NCBI GenBank assembly: GCA_947037995.1
Contig: CAMQUV010000067.1
Span: forward strand, 1-6,526
Reading direction: 5' to 3'
DNA from: an uncultured Rikenellaceae bacterium
GTDB taxonomy: Bacteria > Bacteroidota > Bacteroidia > Bacteroidales > Rikenellaceae
DNA: 6,526 bases
The notes below the pieces were generated by a model. It saw only the letters and a list, made by a program, of their open reading frames with translations. It made no database searches and was not told where the DNA came from. The stretch's first letter is position 1, and each line of letters starts with the position of its first letter. Both the position numbers and the translations under genes were made by a program. Of the stretch, positions 1-6,526 are shown piece after piece.

Positions 1-2
1 CT

Positions 3-89
3 CAGTTTAGACCCTATAAACCCCCACACAAAGCAACGGCAACTAGCAATAAAACCATAGACGACGACTATTACACCCCCAAACTTTAA
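3..89 (+). CDS. possible C-terminal end of an upstream gene (partial)
   Basis: From base 3 to a TAA at 87-89 one frame stays open for 28 codons. The translated tail is basic and Pro/Thr-rich at first and ends in an acidic-aromatic stretch (DDDYYTPKL). It stops 16 bases before the next start codon, which fits the tight spacing of the other genes here. A second frame is open from base 1 to a TAG at 58-60 but is shorter, and the third frame closes almost at once. The piece is too short to assign to a family, and an open frame of this length can occur by chance, so it is only a candidate for the end of a neighbouring gene. Confidence 0.35.
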   Translation, partial: QFRPYKPPHKATATSNKTIDDDYYTPKL

Positions 90-105
90 AAAAAACATAC
101 ACAAT

Positions 106-1704
106 ATGAAAATACCTATACTCCCAATCATAGCTGCCGTAACTCTACTAGGGGCCTGCACCCAAAACAAAGAAGACCTCTACTTTGAAGCCAACACAAC
201 ACTGCCACTAGGCAACATTTCTGTCTCGACCGAAAAACTCCTCTCAATAGCTAACGTGGGCGACCAAGTCAAACCTAACGAAGATGGAATAGTTCAATAT
301 ACACTCAATGACCATAATACCGTAATTGATGAATCCAACTTTAAACAAATATTTACCCTCCCAAACCAAACTATAAGATTCTCCAAAACTTTTGCGCCCA
401 TATTATCATCACCCAACCTCATCCCAATACCAACCCCAATTACCGAACACGTTGCACTAACAGGGCTGACTGACGAGAAAATAACATCTATAGTTATCAA
501 AAATGGAACACTGCTGGTGAAATCTGAAGGCACCACAGACCTGTCGGGCATCGTAATCACTATACCGCAAATCACCAAAAACAACAAACCACTAACACTC
601 GGTAGCACGTCTAATATAACACTCGATGATAGCTACTGCATAAAACCCAGCGCGGATAATACACTCGACATTACTATAACAGGCGCAATCCCTGGCAACG
701 CTAGCGAAATCAGCCTTAGCATCGACCTCGCTATCAATAACATCAAAAGCGCCGAAGGTTTCTTCGGACGCAAAGAGACACCGTCCATAACGACAAATAT
801 TTCGATAGAAGAGGAAGAATTCAATAAATTCCTTGTCAATACAGACTTCATCTATTTCGAAAATCCCAGCATCAGCGTGAAAGTACAAAACAGCTTCGAC
901 GTACCGATTATGGCAACACTTACAAGAATCATAATCGATGGCAAACCAATCGAGTTTAAAAAAGGACTCGGAAATGATAGATTCCTAATTACTAACGACG
1001 ACGAATCTAGCATAACAATATGCAATAACCAAACTACTAACGGTTTCGGAATCTCCCAAGCTATCACTAAAAACTTCAATTCGATAGAACTTACGGTCGA
1101 AACTATCGCCAACCCAACTAGTACCGACCTAGGCGACCCAAGCTACGTAGCCCCAACAACTAATCACATCAATGACAAGGACCTAGTTAACGCTATTTAT
1201 GACATTAATATACCGTTTGACGTTGCCATCAAAAACCTTACTATAACAGACAGTACAGCTGTCGACCTATCAACGCTACTTCCCCCCGAAAATGAATATC
1301 ACGAAATTGCATTTGCAATAGCAGGGACAAATTCCCTGCCACTTAATGTGAATATCTGCCCGTATATAACTACAAACAACAAGCCTGACGGACCGAAAAC
1401 ACCCCTGTTTACAGAGAGTTTCACTATCGAGGCGCCCAAATCCAAACTCAAACCAACCGACCCCGCTTTCGTACCTCACATAGTACCTCGCGAGACACCT
1501 ATACTCAAGTTTGTAGACCAAAAAACTATAACGCAACTACTTCAAGCCAAAACTCTCTTTTTCGACCTTACAAGCACAACGAACGACGTGAATGAAAACG
1601 CCGCACCGGGAGATATAAATACATCAAAACTATATATGGAGTCCAAGCTAGACCTCAAAATAACGTTAGGTGTTAATACGAGCATCAATCTTGGTGCAAA
1701 GTAA
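106..1704 (+). CDS. uncharacterised Bacteroidota lipoprotein, beta-rich
   Basis: A 532-residue predicted lipoprotein that I cannot assign to a named family. The N-terminus has one Lys, a hydrophobic core and a lipobox LGAC with the lipidated cysteine at residue 18, so signal peptidase II processing is expected. Shortly after it comes K22-E23-D24, resembling the K-(D/E)2 surface-export signal described for Bacteroidota lipoproteins; surface exposure is therefore possible. The mature part has alternating hydrophobic residues and many Asn, Thr and Ser, suggesting stacked beta-sandwich domains. Notable segments are LPLGNISV (33-40), KSAEGFFG (214-221), an NPSISVKVQNSFDVPIMATL stretch (253-272) and YDINIPFDV (365-373). 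No enzyme motif was seen. The start at 106 is chosen because the signal peptide follows it directly; the leader is A-rich and has no Shine-Dalgarno. The DUF5723-type gene follows after 59 bases, suggesting a joint envelope role (inference). Confidence 0.85.
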   Translation: MKIPILPIIAAVTLLGACTQNKEDLYFEANTTLPLGNISVSTEKLLSIANVGDQVKPNEDGIVQYTLNDHNTVIDESNFKQIFTLPNQTIRFSKTFAPILSSPNLIPIPTPITEHVALTGLTDEKITSIVIKNGTLLVKSEGTTDLSGIVITIPQITKNNKPLTLGSTSNITLDDSYCIKPSADNTLDITITGAIPGNASEISLSIDLAINNIKSAEGFFGRKETPSITTNISIEEEEFNKFLVNTDFIYFENPSISVKVQNSFDVPIMATLTRIIIDGKPIEFKKGLGNDRFLITNDDESSITICNNQTTNGFGISQAITKNFNSIELTVETIANPTSTDLGDPSYVAPTTNHINDKDLVNAIYDINIPFDVAIKNLTITDSTAVDLSTLLPPENEYHEIAFAIAGTNSLPLNVNICPYITTNNKPDGPKTPLFTESFTIEAPKSKLKPTDPAFVPHIVPRETPILKFVDQKTITQLLQAKTLFFDLTSTTNDVNENAAPGDINTSKLYMESKLDLKITLGVNTSINLGAK

Positions 1705-1763
1705 GAAACTGACACTAACCCATTAAACGAACTAGAGTAACCAATCGCCATATTAATACATTT

Positions 1764-3137
1764 ATGAAAAAATCTATACAAACATATATATTCACAGCTC
1801 TGCTCAGCACAGCCCTGATAGCCTTTTCGGCCAACACCGCACAGGCGCAACTATCCAACCTACACCTACAAACCAAAGGGCTTGCACAAAACAACCTCGA
1901 GAACCCGGCACTAATGCCCGCCAGCTCGTTCGTCTCAATGCCGTTCATAGGTAGCCTCGCACTGGGAGCACAAACGCCAATATCTAGCGCCGAACTTCTA
2001 ACCACACGAAATGGACTTAACTATATTAATACACAAGGGCTAATTAAGTCACTAGGAGGAAATAGCAACGCAACCTCGCTCAACCTAGATTGGGACTTAC
2101 TTAATGGCGGCTTTTTCATTGGTAAGAACAATTATATAGGCATTAACTTGTCGACCAAAATCCACCTAGCATCCAATATGCCCGGCGATATGCTGTCACT
2201 ACTGGCCGACAATTCTATAAGCCAAAGTCAATCTGAATATAACATTAGCCTCAACCCACGCGTAATGAGCTGGGCAGAGATGGGGGTCAGCTACTCACGC
2301 AAACTACCGTTGGGATTCTCCGTTGGAGCTAGAGCAAAAATGCTAGCTGGTCTAGTTTCTGTAAATAGCAATTCTAATTTCAAAGTCCGCCGCGACTACG
2401 ACCAATATATTGTGAGTGGTGATTTCGACATACAGGGCGGAAATATAAACTTCAATAATGTTGATGCAAATCAGTCGATAGCAAACCTCGGAAGCAACCT
2501 TGGATTCGGCGCCGACATAGGAGCCGAATGGATAGGGCTCGACAATAGACTGCGAGCTTCGATTGGCGTTACTGACATAGGGGTGATAAATTGGAGCGAC
2601 GAATCCTCTACGATTAAGTCAAAGAGCAACGGCGAGTTTTTGTTCAACGGAATGGGAGACCTCGAAACTCTATTGAATGGGGGCGATATGACAGCATTGA
2701 TGGACTCTGTGTCCAACGCGTTCATCGAGACGATAGGTTCAGACACGACATCAGGTAAAGTTCGCACATCACTACCAACTACATACCAAGCATACGTAGA
2801 ATACTCATTGGGACGCAAACGCCAACACGTTGTAAGTGGGGCATTTCAGGGCTCTGAAATACTCGAGGGATACTTTGACTATGTGCTTTCCGCGGGCTAC
2901 ACATATCGCTCACCGAGCAAACGCTGGCAATTTATGGCAAACTACTCATACAGACCCAATTCGCCCTATGCAGTAGGTATCGCGGGAGCATATACGAGCA
3001 GAGGTTTTCAGATTTATTTGGGAATTGACAACATTATACCTATTTTTGACCTCGAGAATGCCAAACAAACAAGCATTAAGCTGGCTATCAACTTTATGAT
3101 TCCCAGCAATCGCAAACAACACAAAATACGTAACTAA
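1764..3137 (+). CDS. DUF5723-type secreted protein, probable outer-membrane beta-barrel
   Basis: A 457-residue protein with a typical signal peptide: KK at residues 2-3, a hydrophobic core, and an AQA|Q cleavage site after residue 28. The mature start carries ENPALMP (46-52), an NPA motif seen early in DUF5723 and in PorP-like Bacteroidota outer-membrane proteins. Many amphipathic strands follow: GFFIGKNNYIGINLS (116-130), MGVSYSRKLPLGFSVGARAK (173-192), GFGADIGAEW (247-256), SIGVTDIGVINW (266-277), LPTTYQAYVEYSL (337-349) and GFQIYLGIDNI (414-424). I recognise this as the DUF5723 pattern from memory; no profile search was run. Function is unknown, and a barrel in the outer membrane is the likely form. 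The last strand (IKLAINFMI, 438-446) is followed by a basic tail instead of ending on an aromatic residue, which is atypical for a classic barrel end. The ROK gene starts 33 bases downstream. Confidence 0.8.
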   Translation: MKKSIQTYIFTALLSTALIAFSANTAQAQLSNLHLQTKGLAQNNLENPALMPASSFVSMPFIGSLALGAQTPISSAELLTTRNGLNYINTQGLIKSLGGNSNATSLNLDWDLLNGGFFIGKNNYIGINLSTKIHLASNMPGDMLSLLADNSISQSQSEYNISLNPRVMSWAEMGVSYSRKLPLGFSVGARAKMLAGLVSVNSNSNFKVRRDYDQYIVSGDFDIQGGNINFNNVDANQSIANLGSNLGFGADIGAEWIGLDNRLRASIGVTDIGVINWSDESSTIKSKSNGEFLFNGMGDLETLLNGGDMTALMDSVSNAFIETIGSDTTSGKVRTSLPTTYQAYVEYSLGRKRQHVVSGAFQGSEILEGYFDYVLSAGYTYRSPSKRWQFMANYSYRPNSPYAVGIAGAYTSRGFQIYLGIDNIIPIFDLENAKQTSIKLAINFMIPSNRKQHKIRN

Positions 3138-3170
3138 CTCTATATCAAGACCTTAAACAACTCCAGGACT

Positions 3171-3926
3171 ATGAAATATTCTAACGACCAAAGAACCGTA
3201 ATGACATTAGATGCAGGAGGGACAAACTTCGTGTTTGGGGCTATATCAGCCTACAACGAGATTATGGACCCGATTCACCTACCTTCAGCAGCCAACAATC
3301 TGGAGCTGTGCCTTGCTAACATTAAAAACGGTTTCCACGCCGTGCGAAGCCGACTCCAAGAGAGAGGAATAGCACCCGTAGCTATCAGCTTCGCGTTCCC
3401 TGGCCCAGCCGACTATCAAAACGGAATCATCGGTGACCTTGGTAACCTACCAGCCTTCAGAGGCGGAATAGCACTCGGGCCAATGCTCGAAGAAGAATTT
3501 GGAATCCCAACTTTCGTCAACAACGACGGCGACCTATACGCTTACGGCGAATCTATTGCAGGGTTCCTACCATACATCAACGCCGAACTCGAAAAAGCCG
3601 GAAGCCCACGAAGATACAAAAACCTTGTCGGACTAACGCTCGGCACAGGATTCGGTGGCGGACTTATCTGCTCTGGCGAAATGTACATTGGCGACAACTG
3701 CTCTGGAATGGAAGTATGGGCGCTGAGTCAAAGATATAGCGACGACACTAACATCGAAGAGAACATCTCGATTAGAGCGGTCAAAAGAGCCTACGCCGAA
3801 GCTGTGGGAATATCTTTTGAAAACGCACCAAACCCAAAAGACATCTACGACATAAGCACAGGCGCCAAAGAAGGAAACCAACAAGCTGCGCTCGATGGGA
3901 AGAGCCCTCGGCGATGCGCTGTGTAA
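3171..3926 (+). CDS. N-terminal fragment of the ROK kinase (251 residues)
   Basis: This frame encodes the ATP phosphate-binding loop, the sugar-binding region and the catalytic Asp119. After about residue 242 it runs out of frame (GKSPRRCAV) to a TAA at 3924-3926. It lacks the second half of the ATP-binding lobe with the VIGGG motif, so on its own it is unlikely to be an active kinase. The start at 3171 places the DAGGT loop at residue 14; a later Met at residue 11 would leave too short a lead. No Shine-Dalgarno is usable: an AGGA lies only two bases before the ATG. Confidence 0.6.
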   Translation: MKYSNDQRTVMTLDAGGTNFVFGAISAYNEIMDPIHLPSAANNLELCLANIKNGFHAVRSRLQERGIAPVAISFAFPGPADYQNGIIGDLGNLPAFRGGIALGPMLEEEFGIPTFVNNDGDLYAYGESIAGFLPYINAELEKAGSPRRYKNLVGLTLGTGFGGGLICSGEMYIGDNCSGMEVWALSQRYSDDTNIEENISIRAVKRAYAEAVGISFENAPNPKDIYDISTGAKEGNQQAALDGKSPRRCAV

Positions 3927-4263
3927 CATCCTAACTATGACTGATACGATAGCGGTTATCGGCGGAGGAGTTGCGGGTGCCAGAGAGGTATTCCTACCAG
4001 CAGCGCTCGAGGAGATGAACTCTAGATTCAAAAAACCTGACAACCCAAGACTTACTCAAAAAATATACTACCTAGATAGCCAAGCAGACCTAGAAGAATT
4101 TACTACTGGCTCGGTTATGCAAATTACAATCCCCGGCTCAACCAAAACGGTCACTTACGACCCTGTTGCTCGAGTAGGATTCGGATTCTCACAAATTGGA
4201 ACGTCCAAAGCTATCTCTATCGGGGCTTATGCTTGGGCATTATCACAAATTGATAAAAAATAA
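3895..4263 (+). CDS. C-terminal fragment of the ROK kinase (122 residues)
   Basis: The ATG at 3895 lies inside the N-terminal fragment and overlaps its end by 32 bases in the +1 frame. The product begins MGRALGDALCNIL, contains VIGGGVAGA, the ROK ATP-lobe motif, and ends with the family-typical SIGAYAWALSQ helix. The ATG is probably an internal Met of the ancestral protein, not a true start. Separate translation by coupling across the overlap cannot be excluded, but a half-domain like this is not known to work alone. Confidence 0.5.
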   Translation: MGRALGDALCNILTMTDTIAVIGGGVAGAREVFLPAALEEMNSRFKKPDNPRLTQKIYYLDSQADLEEFTTGSVMQITIPGSTKTVTYDPVARVGFGFSQIGTSKAISIGAYAWALSQIDKK

Positions 4264-4275
4264 AGAAGCTACTTA

Positions 4276-5412
4276 ATGGAAAAAATATTTTTTGTATTAC
4301 TAACTTTTGCTATTTCGCTTACAATCGGGTGGATAGTAATCCCCAAAATCGTTGTCATCTCTAAGATTAAGCGACTTTTCGACAAACCCGACGAACGCAA
4401 AGTCCACAAAAAGGAGATTTCAAGACTCGGGGGCGTCTCGTTCGTGCCGGCGCTGATGATTTCAGTCTCGCTGGTCATTGGGTTCAGGTACTACCTGAAT
4501 GTTCCGCTACCGATGATTTCTGAAGTTAGCTTTATTACCGAATTTATGTTCCTGCTGGCTGCATCGTTCATCATCTTTTTTGTCGGACTGACTGACGACC
4601 TAGTCGGGGTCTCCTACAAAGCCAAATTCGCCGTACAAATACTGTCCGCAACACTTATTGCGTTCACAGGACTTGTTCCACAAACGCTTTTTGGAATATT
4701 CGGAATCTATGAAATCAACCCCTATATAATAGGAACACTTGTGGTTGTAGCTATAGTATTTGTCATCAACGCCTACAACCTTATCGACGGCGTCGACGGG
4801 CTGTGCTCGGGGCTTAGCTCCGTAGCGCTACTGGCACTGGGCATCTGGTTTACATACACCGAAGGGTATATCTACGCTATGATAGCAATGGGAATGCTCG
4901 GAGTACTGTTGGCTTTCTTTTACTATAATATCTCGTCTAAGAGGCTCAAAATATTTATGGGCGACACTGGCTCGTTAACACTGGGGCTACTAATTTCGTT
5001 CCTATCGCTCAAGTTTTTACAGTCGGCGCAAGTCTACACCCCTGGCAGCGAATCGAGCCTTATACAAAGTATAAACTCACCGCTGGCAATCATTTTCGGA
5101 CTGCTATTCGTACCAATTTTTGACACATTGAGAGTATTCACAGGACGCATTATGCACCATAAATCGCCGTTCTCTCCCGACAAAACGCACATTCACCACA
5201 AAATGCTGGCGCTCGGGCTTACACATATTAGAAGCACAATTACAATCATTGTATTCCAAATAGGATTCGTGGCACTCAATATTACACTGGGTGAAATAGT
5301 CAAACTCAACATCAATACTATACTACTAATAGATGTCCTGATTGCAGTGTCAATAAATGCCCTGATAAATAGGCAAATTAATATCAATGCAAAGAAAATC
5401 AAAACTCAATAA
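4276..5412 (+). CDS. wecA: WecA/TagO-type undecaprenyl-phosphate GlcNAc-1-phosphate transferase
   Basis: An integral inner-membrane enzyme of the MraY/WecA superfamily (378 residues, usual family length) that moves an N-acetylhexosamine-1-phosphate from its UDP carrier onto undecaprenyl phosphate, the first step of a lipid-linked glycan. About ten hydrophobic segments are visible. The cytoplasmic motifs are complete and in order: DKPDERKVHKKEISRLGG (36-53), DD at 107-108 in GLTDDLVG, NAYNLIDGVDGL (165-176, with N168 and D171), FMGDTGSL (227-234), PIFDTLRV (280-287) and HIHH (305-308). HIHH and the Arg-rich loop before it favour the WecA/TagO/RgpG branch over MraY, which uses UDP-MurNAc-pentapeptide. 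The exact sugar (GlcNAc, GalNAc or a modified form) is not decided by sequence. It starts 12 bases after the ROK gene and is followed 8 bases later by the epimerase gene, so co-transcription is likely. Confidence 0.88.
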   Translation: MEKIFFVLLTFAISLTIGWIVIPKIVVISKIKRLFDKPDERKVHKKEISRLGGVSFVPALMISVSLVIGFRYYLNVPLPMISEVSFITEFMFLLAASFIIFFVGLTDDLVGVSYKAKFAVQILSATLIAFTGLVPQTLFGIFGIYEINPYIIGTLVVVAIVFVINAYNLIDGVDGLCSGLSSVALLALGIWFTYTEGYIYAMIAMGMLGVLLAFFYYNISSKRLKIFMGDTGSLTLGLLISFLSLKFLQSAQVYTPGSESSLIQSINSPLAIIFGLLFVPIFDTLRVFTGRIMHHKSPFSPDKTHIHHKMLALGLTHIRSTITIIVFQIGFVALNITLGEIVKLNINTILLIDVLIAVSINALINRQININAKKIKTQ

Positions 5413-5420
5413 ATAAGATA

Positions 5421-6449
5421 ATGAATAAGAATAAAACTGTCCTTGTATGCGGTGGAGCCGGATACATCGGCTCACACACAACTGTCGAACTTGTCCAAGC
5501 TGGCTATGAAGTCATAGTACTTGACAACCTGTCTAATGCAGACGCTTCGGCGGTCGAAGGTGTCGAAAAAATCATCGGACAGAAACTCAAATTCTACAAT
5601 ATCGATTGCAATGACAAAACTGCGATGGATAATATGTTCCAAAAAGAACAATTCAACTCGATTATTCACTTTGCGGCGTTCAAAGCCGTGGGCGAATCGG
5701 TCAACCAACCGCTTAAATATTATAACAATAACCTACAATCACTTATTGTTGTACTCGAAATGATGAAAAAACATAATGTCGAAAACCTTGTATTCTCATC
5801 ATCTTGTACTGTTTATGGTCAACCCGAAATCCTACCAGTTACCGAACAAACACCACGACAAGAAGCGACATCGCCTTACGGTAATACCAAACAAATGAAC
5901 GAAGATATCATCCGCGACACTGCTGCGGCTGACAAATCGCTCTGCTCGATAGCCCTGCGATACTTCAACCCAATAGGTGCTCACAAATCTGCACTTATCG
6001 GCGAACTCCCCAAAGGAGTGCCGGCCAACCTTGTTCCATTTATTACACAGACAGCTGCAGGAATCCGCGAAACGCTTACGATATTTGGCGATGACTACAA
6101 CACTGTTGACGGAACCGCGGTCAGAGACTACATTGATGTCAACGACCTAGCCAAAGCACACGTTGCGGCGGTTAATAGACTTGCCGAGAAAAAACAAAAA
6201 ACCAACTACGAGATATTCAATGTCGGCACCGGCAACGGTAGGTCTGTACTCGAGTTAGTCAAAGCATTCGAAACGGTCAACAACCTTAAACTAAATTATA
6301 AAATCGCACCTCGAAGAGAGGGTGACATCGAAAAAATATGGGCCGAGACAACTCTAGCGAATGAAGAGCTGGGATGGAAAGCCGAAAAAACTATAGAGCA
6401 GACACTAGAGAGTGCTTGGAACTGGGAAAAGAAACTCAGAAATCTATAA
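5421..6449 (+). CDS. galE: UDP-glucose/UDP-GlcNAc 4-epimerase, GalE type
   Basis: A cytoplasmic extended short-chain dehydrogenase/reductase of 342 residues (E. coli GalE has 338) that uses tightly bound NAD to invert C4 of UDP-hexoses. Visible motifs are the NAD loop GGAGYIG (11-17), LDNLSN (34-39), HFAAFKAVGES (83-93), FSSSCTVYG (125-133) with the catalytic Ser at 128, SPYGNTK with Tyr153 and Lys157 as the YxxxK pair, RYFNPIGAH (180-188), and PRREGDIEKIWA (297-308). By alignment from memory, residue 306 (Ile) lies where E. coli GalE has Tyr299, the gatekeeper against N-acetylated sugars, so activity on UDP-GlcNAc/UDP-GalNAc is possible. It sits 8 bases behind the WecA-like gene and may supply that enzyme's substrate. 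The start at 5421 puts the NAD loop at residue 11, as is usual; the leader is AT-rich with no Shine-Dalgarno. The gene is intact. Confidence 0.93.
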   Translation: MNKNKTVLVCGGAGYIGSHTTVELVQAGYEVIVLDNLSNADASAVEGVEKIIGQKLKFYNIDCNDKTAMDNMFQKEQFNSIIHFAAFKAVGESVNQPLKYYNNNLQSLIVVLEMMKKHNVENLVFSSSCTVYGQPEILPVTEQTPRQEATSPYGNTKQMNEDIIRDTAAADKSLCSIALRYFNPIGAHKSALIGELPKGVPANLVPFITQTAAGIRETLTIFGDDYNTVDGTAVRDYIDVNDLAKAHVAAVNRLAEKKQKTNYEIFNVGTGNGRSVLELVKAFETVNNLKLNYKIAPRREGDIEKIWAETTLANEELGWKAEKTIEQTLESAWNWEKKLRNL

Positions 6450-6526
6450 TAAATATTAAAGCCAAATATTAACCTTTTAAAATTTACGGACTCTAAACCT
6501 AAGGATTTACATAAACTACGATATAT
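6450..6526. other. AT-rich intergenic region after the epimerase gene
   Basis: Seventy-seven bases without a supportable gene. Besides the direct repeat at its start it holds an imperfect dyad at 6494-6509 (TAAACCT, one base, AGGATTTA). The centre is too tight to fold as a hairpin, so if it means anything it would be a protein-binding dyad. No match to the Bacteroidota promoter element TAnnTTTG was found. The window ends before any next start codon can be tied to a gene. Confidence 0.4.
6451..6472. repeat. short direct repeat AAATATTAA, two copies
   Basis: Two identical nine-base copies (6451-6459 and 6464-6472) are separated by four bases, just after the epimerase stop codon. The region is very AT-rich, so chance is a real possibility. 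I see no hairpin with a U-rich tail here, so this is not offered as a terminator. Confidence 0.3.

Larger units (their letters stand above)
3171..4263 (+). pseudogene. ROK-family sugar kinase, disrupted by a frameshift
   Basis: Together the two reading frames make a nearly complete ROK protein (repressor/ORF/kinase fold; ATP-dependent phosphorylation of a hexose or N-acetylhexosamine in the cytoplasm). Up to about 3896 the frame of 3171 carries the phosphate loop DAGGTN (14-19), the FPGP segment (76-79), the catalytic Asp in VNNDGD (D119) and GTGFGGG (158-164). From 3895 the +1 frame carries LGDAL, VIGGG and the C-terminal SIGAYAWAL. At the junction the family pattern AxxAFxxxG is cut short: AALD is followed directly by MGRALG, with about 3-4 residues missing. 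A loss of about 11 or 14 bases would explain both the gap and the frame change. The zinc motif CxCGxxGC of classical ROK kinases is absent (GDNCSGME instead), as I recall for Bacteroides relatives. There is no helix-turn-helix, so a kinase is more likely than a repressor. The substrate cannot be told. Confidence 0.75.

Noticed and set aside
1757..1764. TACATTTA as a Bacteroidota promoter element (TAnnTTTG)
   Set aside because: It lacks the final G and overlaps the start codon of the DUF5723-type gene, so it cannot serve that gene as a promoter.
294..2005. Several minus-strand open frames of 70-104 codons opposite the lipoprotein and the start of the DUF5723-type gene
   Set aside because: They lie wholly or mostly opposite genes with clear signal peptides and continuous beta-strand patterns, show no recognisable motif, and overlap each other in different frames.
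2471..2818. Minus-strand open frame of 115 codons inside the DUF5723-type gene
   Set aside because: Antisense to a well-supported gene, with no motif and no independent start context.
3890..3905. Programmed ribosomal frameshift site in the ROK gene
   Set aside because: There is no slippery heptamer or following hairpin that I can see, and residues expected from the family are missing at the junction, which points to a deletion.
3633..4043. Minus-strand open frame of 136 codons opposite the ROK break
   Set aside because: The plus strand here carries the conserved GTGFGGG and VIGGG motifs; the antisense product is low-complexity and resembles nothing I know.
5521..5763. Plus-strand open frame of 80 codons inside the epimerase gene
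   Set aside because: The epimerase frame over the same bases carries family motifs; the alternative product is Ser/Asn/Arg-rich and shows no domain.
6450..6526. Rho-independent terminator after the epimerase gene
   Set aside because: There is no GC-rich hairpin followed by a T run; only AT-rich short repeats are present.

Overview
The window reads as a chromosomal stretch from a member of the Bacteroidota, most likely a Bacteroidales. The reasons are a DUF5723-type outer-membrane protein, a Bacteroidota-style lipoprotein, a ROK protein of the zinc-motif-less type I associate with Bacteroides relatives, and gene starts without Shine-Dalgarno sequences. Every gene I can support is on the + strand. 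Spacing is close (about 59, 33, 12 and 8 bases between successive genes), so one transcription unit is plausible. The coding strand is rich in A and C and poor in G throughout.

Layout. Bases 3-89 may be the C-terminal end of a gene that begins outside the window. At 106-1704 is a 532-residue lipoprotein of unknown function with a clear lipobox. At 1764-3137 is a 457-residue secreted, beta-rich protein of the DUF5723 type, probably in the outer membrane. At 3171-4263 is a ROK-family sugar kinase gene broken by a frameshift near 3894-3899, so it appears as two overlapping pieces. At 4276-5412 is a WecA/MraY-type polyprenyl-phosphate N-acetylhexosamine-1-phosphate transferase with all catalytic motifs. 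At 5421-6449 is a GalE-type UDP-hexose 4-epimerase. The last 77 bases are AT-rich, with only small repeats and no convincing terminator.

How the genes may work together. The first half concerns the outer envelope: a lipoprotein followed by an outer-membrane beta-barrel candidate. The second half concerns sugar handling and glycan initiation. A ROK kinase would phosphorylate a free hexose or N-acetylhexosamine, GalE would interconvert UDP-Glc/Gal (and perhaps UDP-GlcNAc/GalNAc), and the WecA-like enzyme would load the first sugar phosphate onto undecaprenyl phosphate for a surface polysaccharide or glycoprotein glycan. These links are inferred from family knowledge and gene order.

I found no phage, insertion sequence, CRISPR array, tRNA or rRNA, and no clear new system. 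The points most worth a second look are the disrupted ROK gene, the isoleucine at the GalE gatekeeper position, and the uncharacterised lipoprotein/DUF5723 pair.
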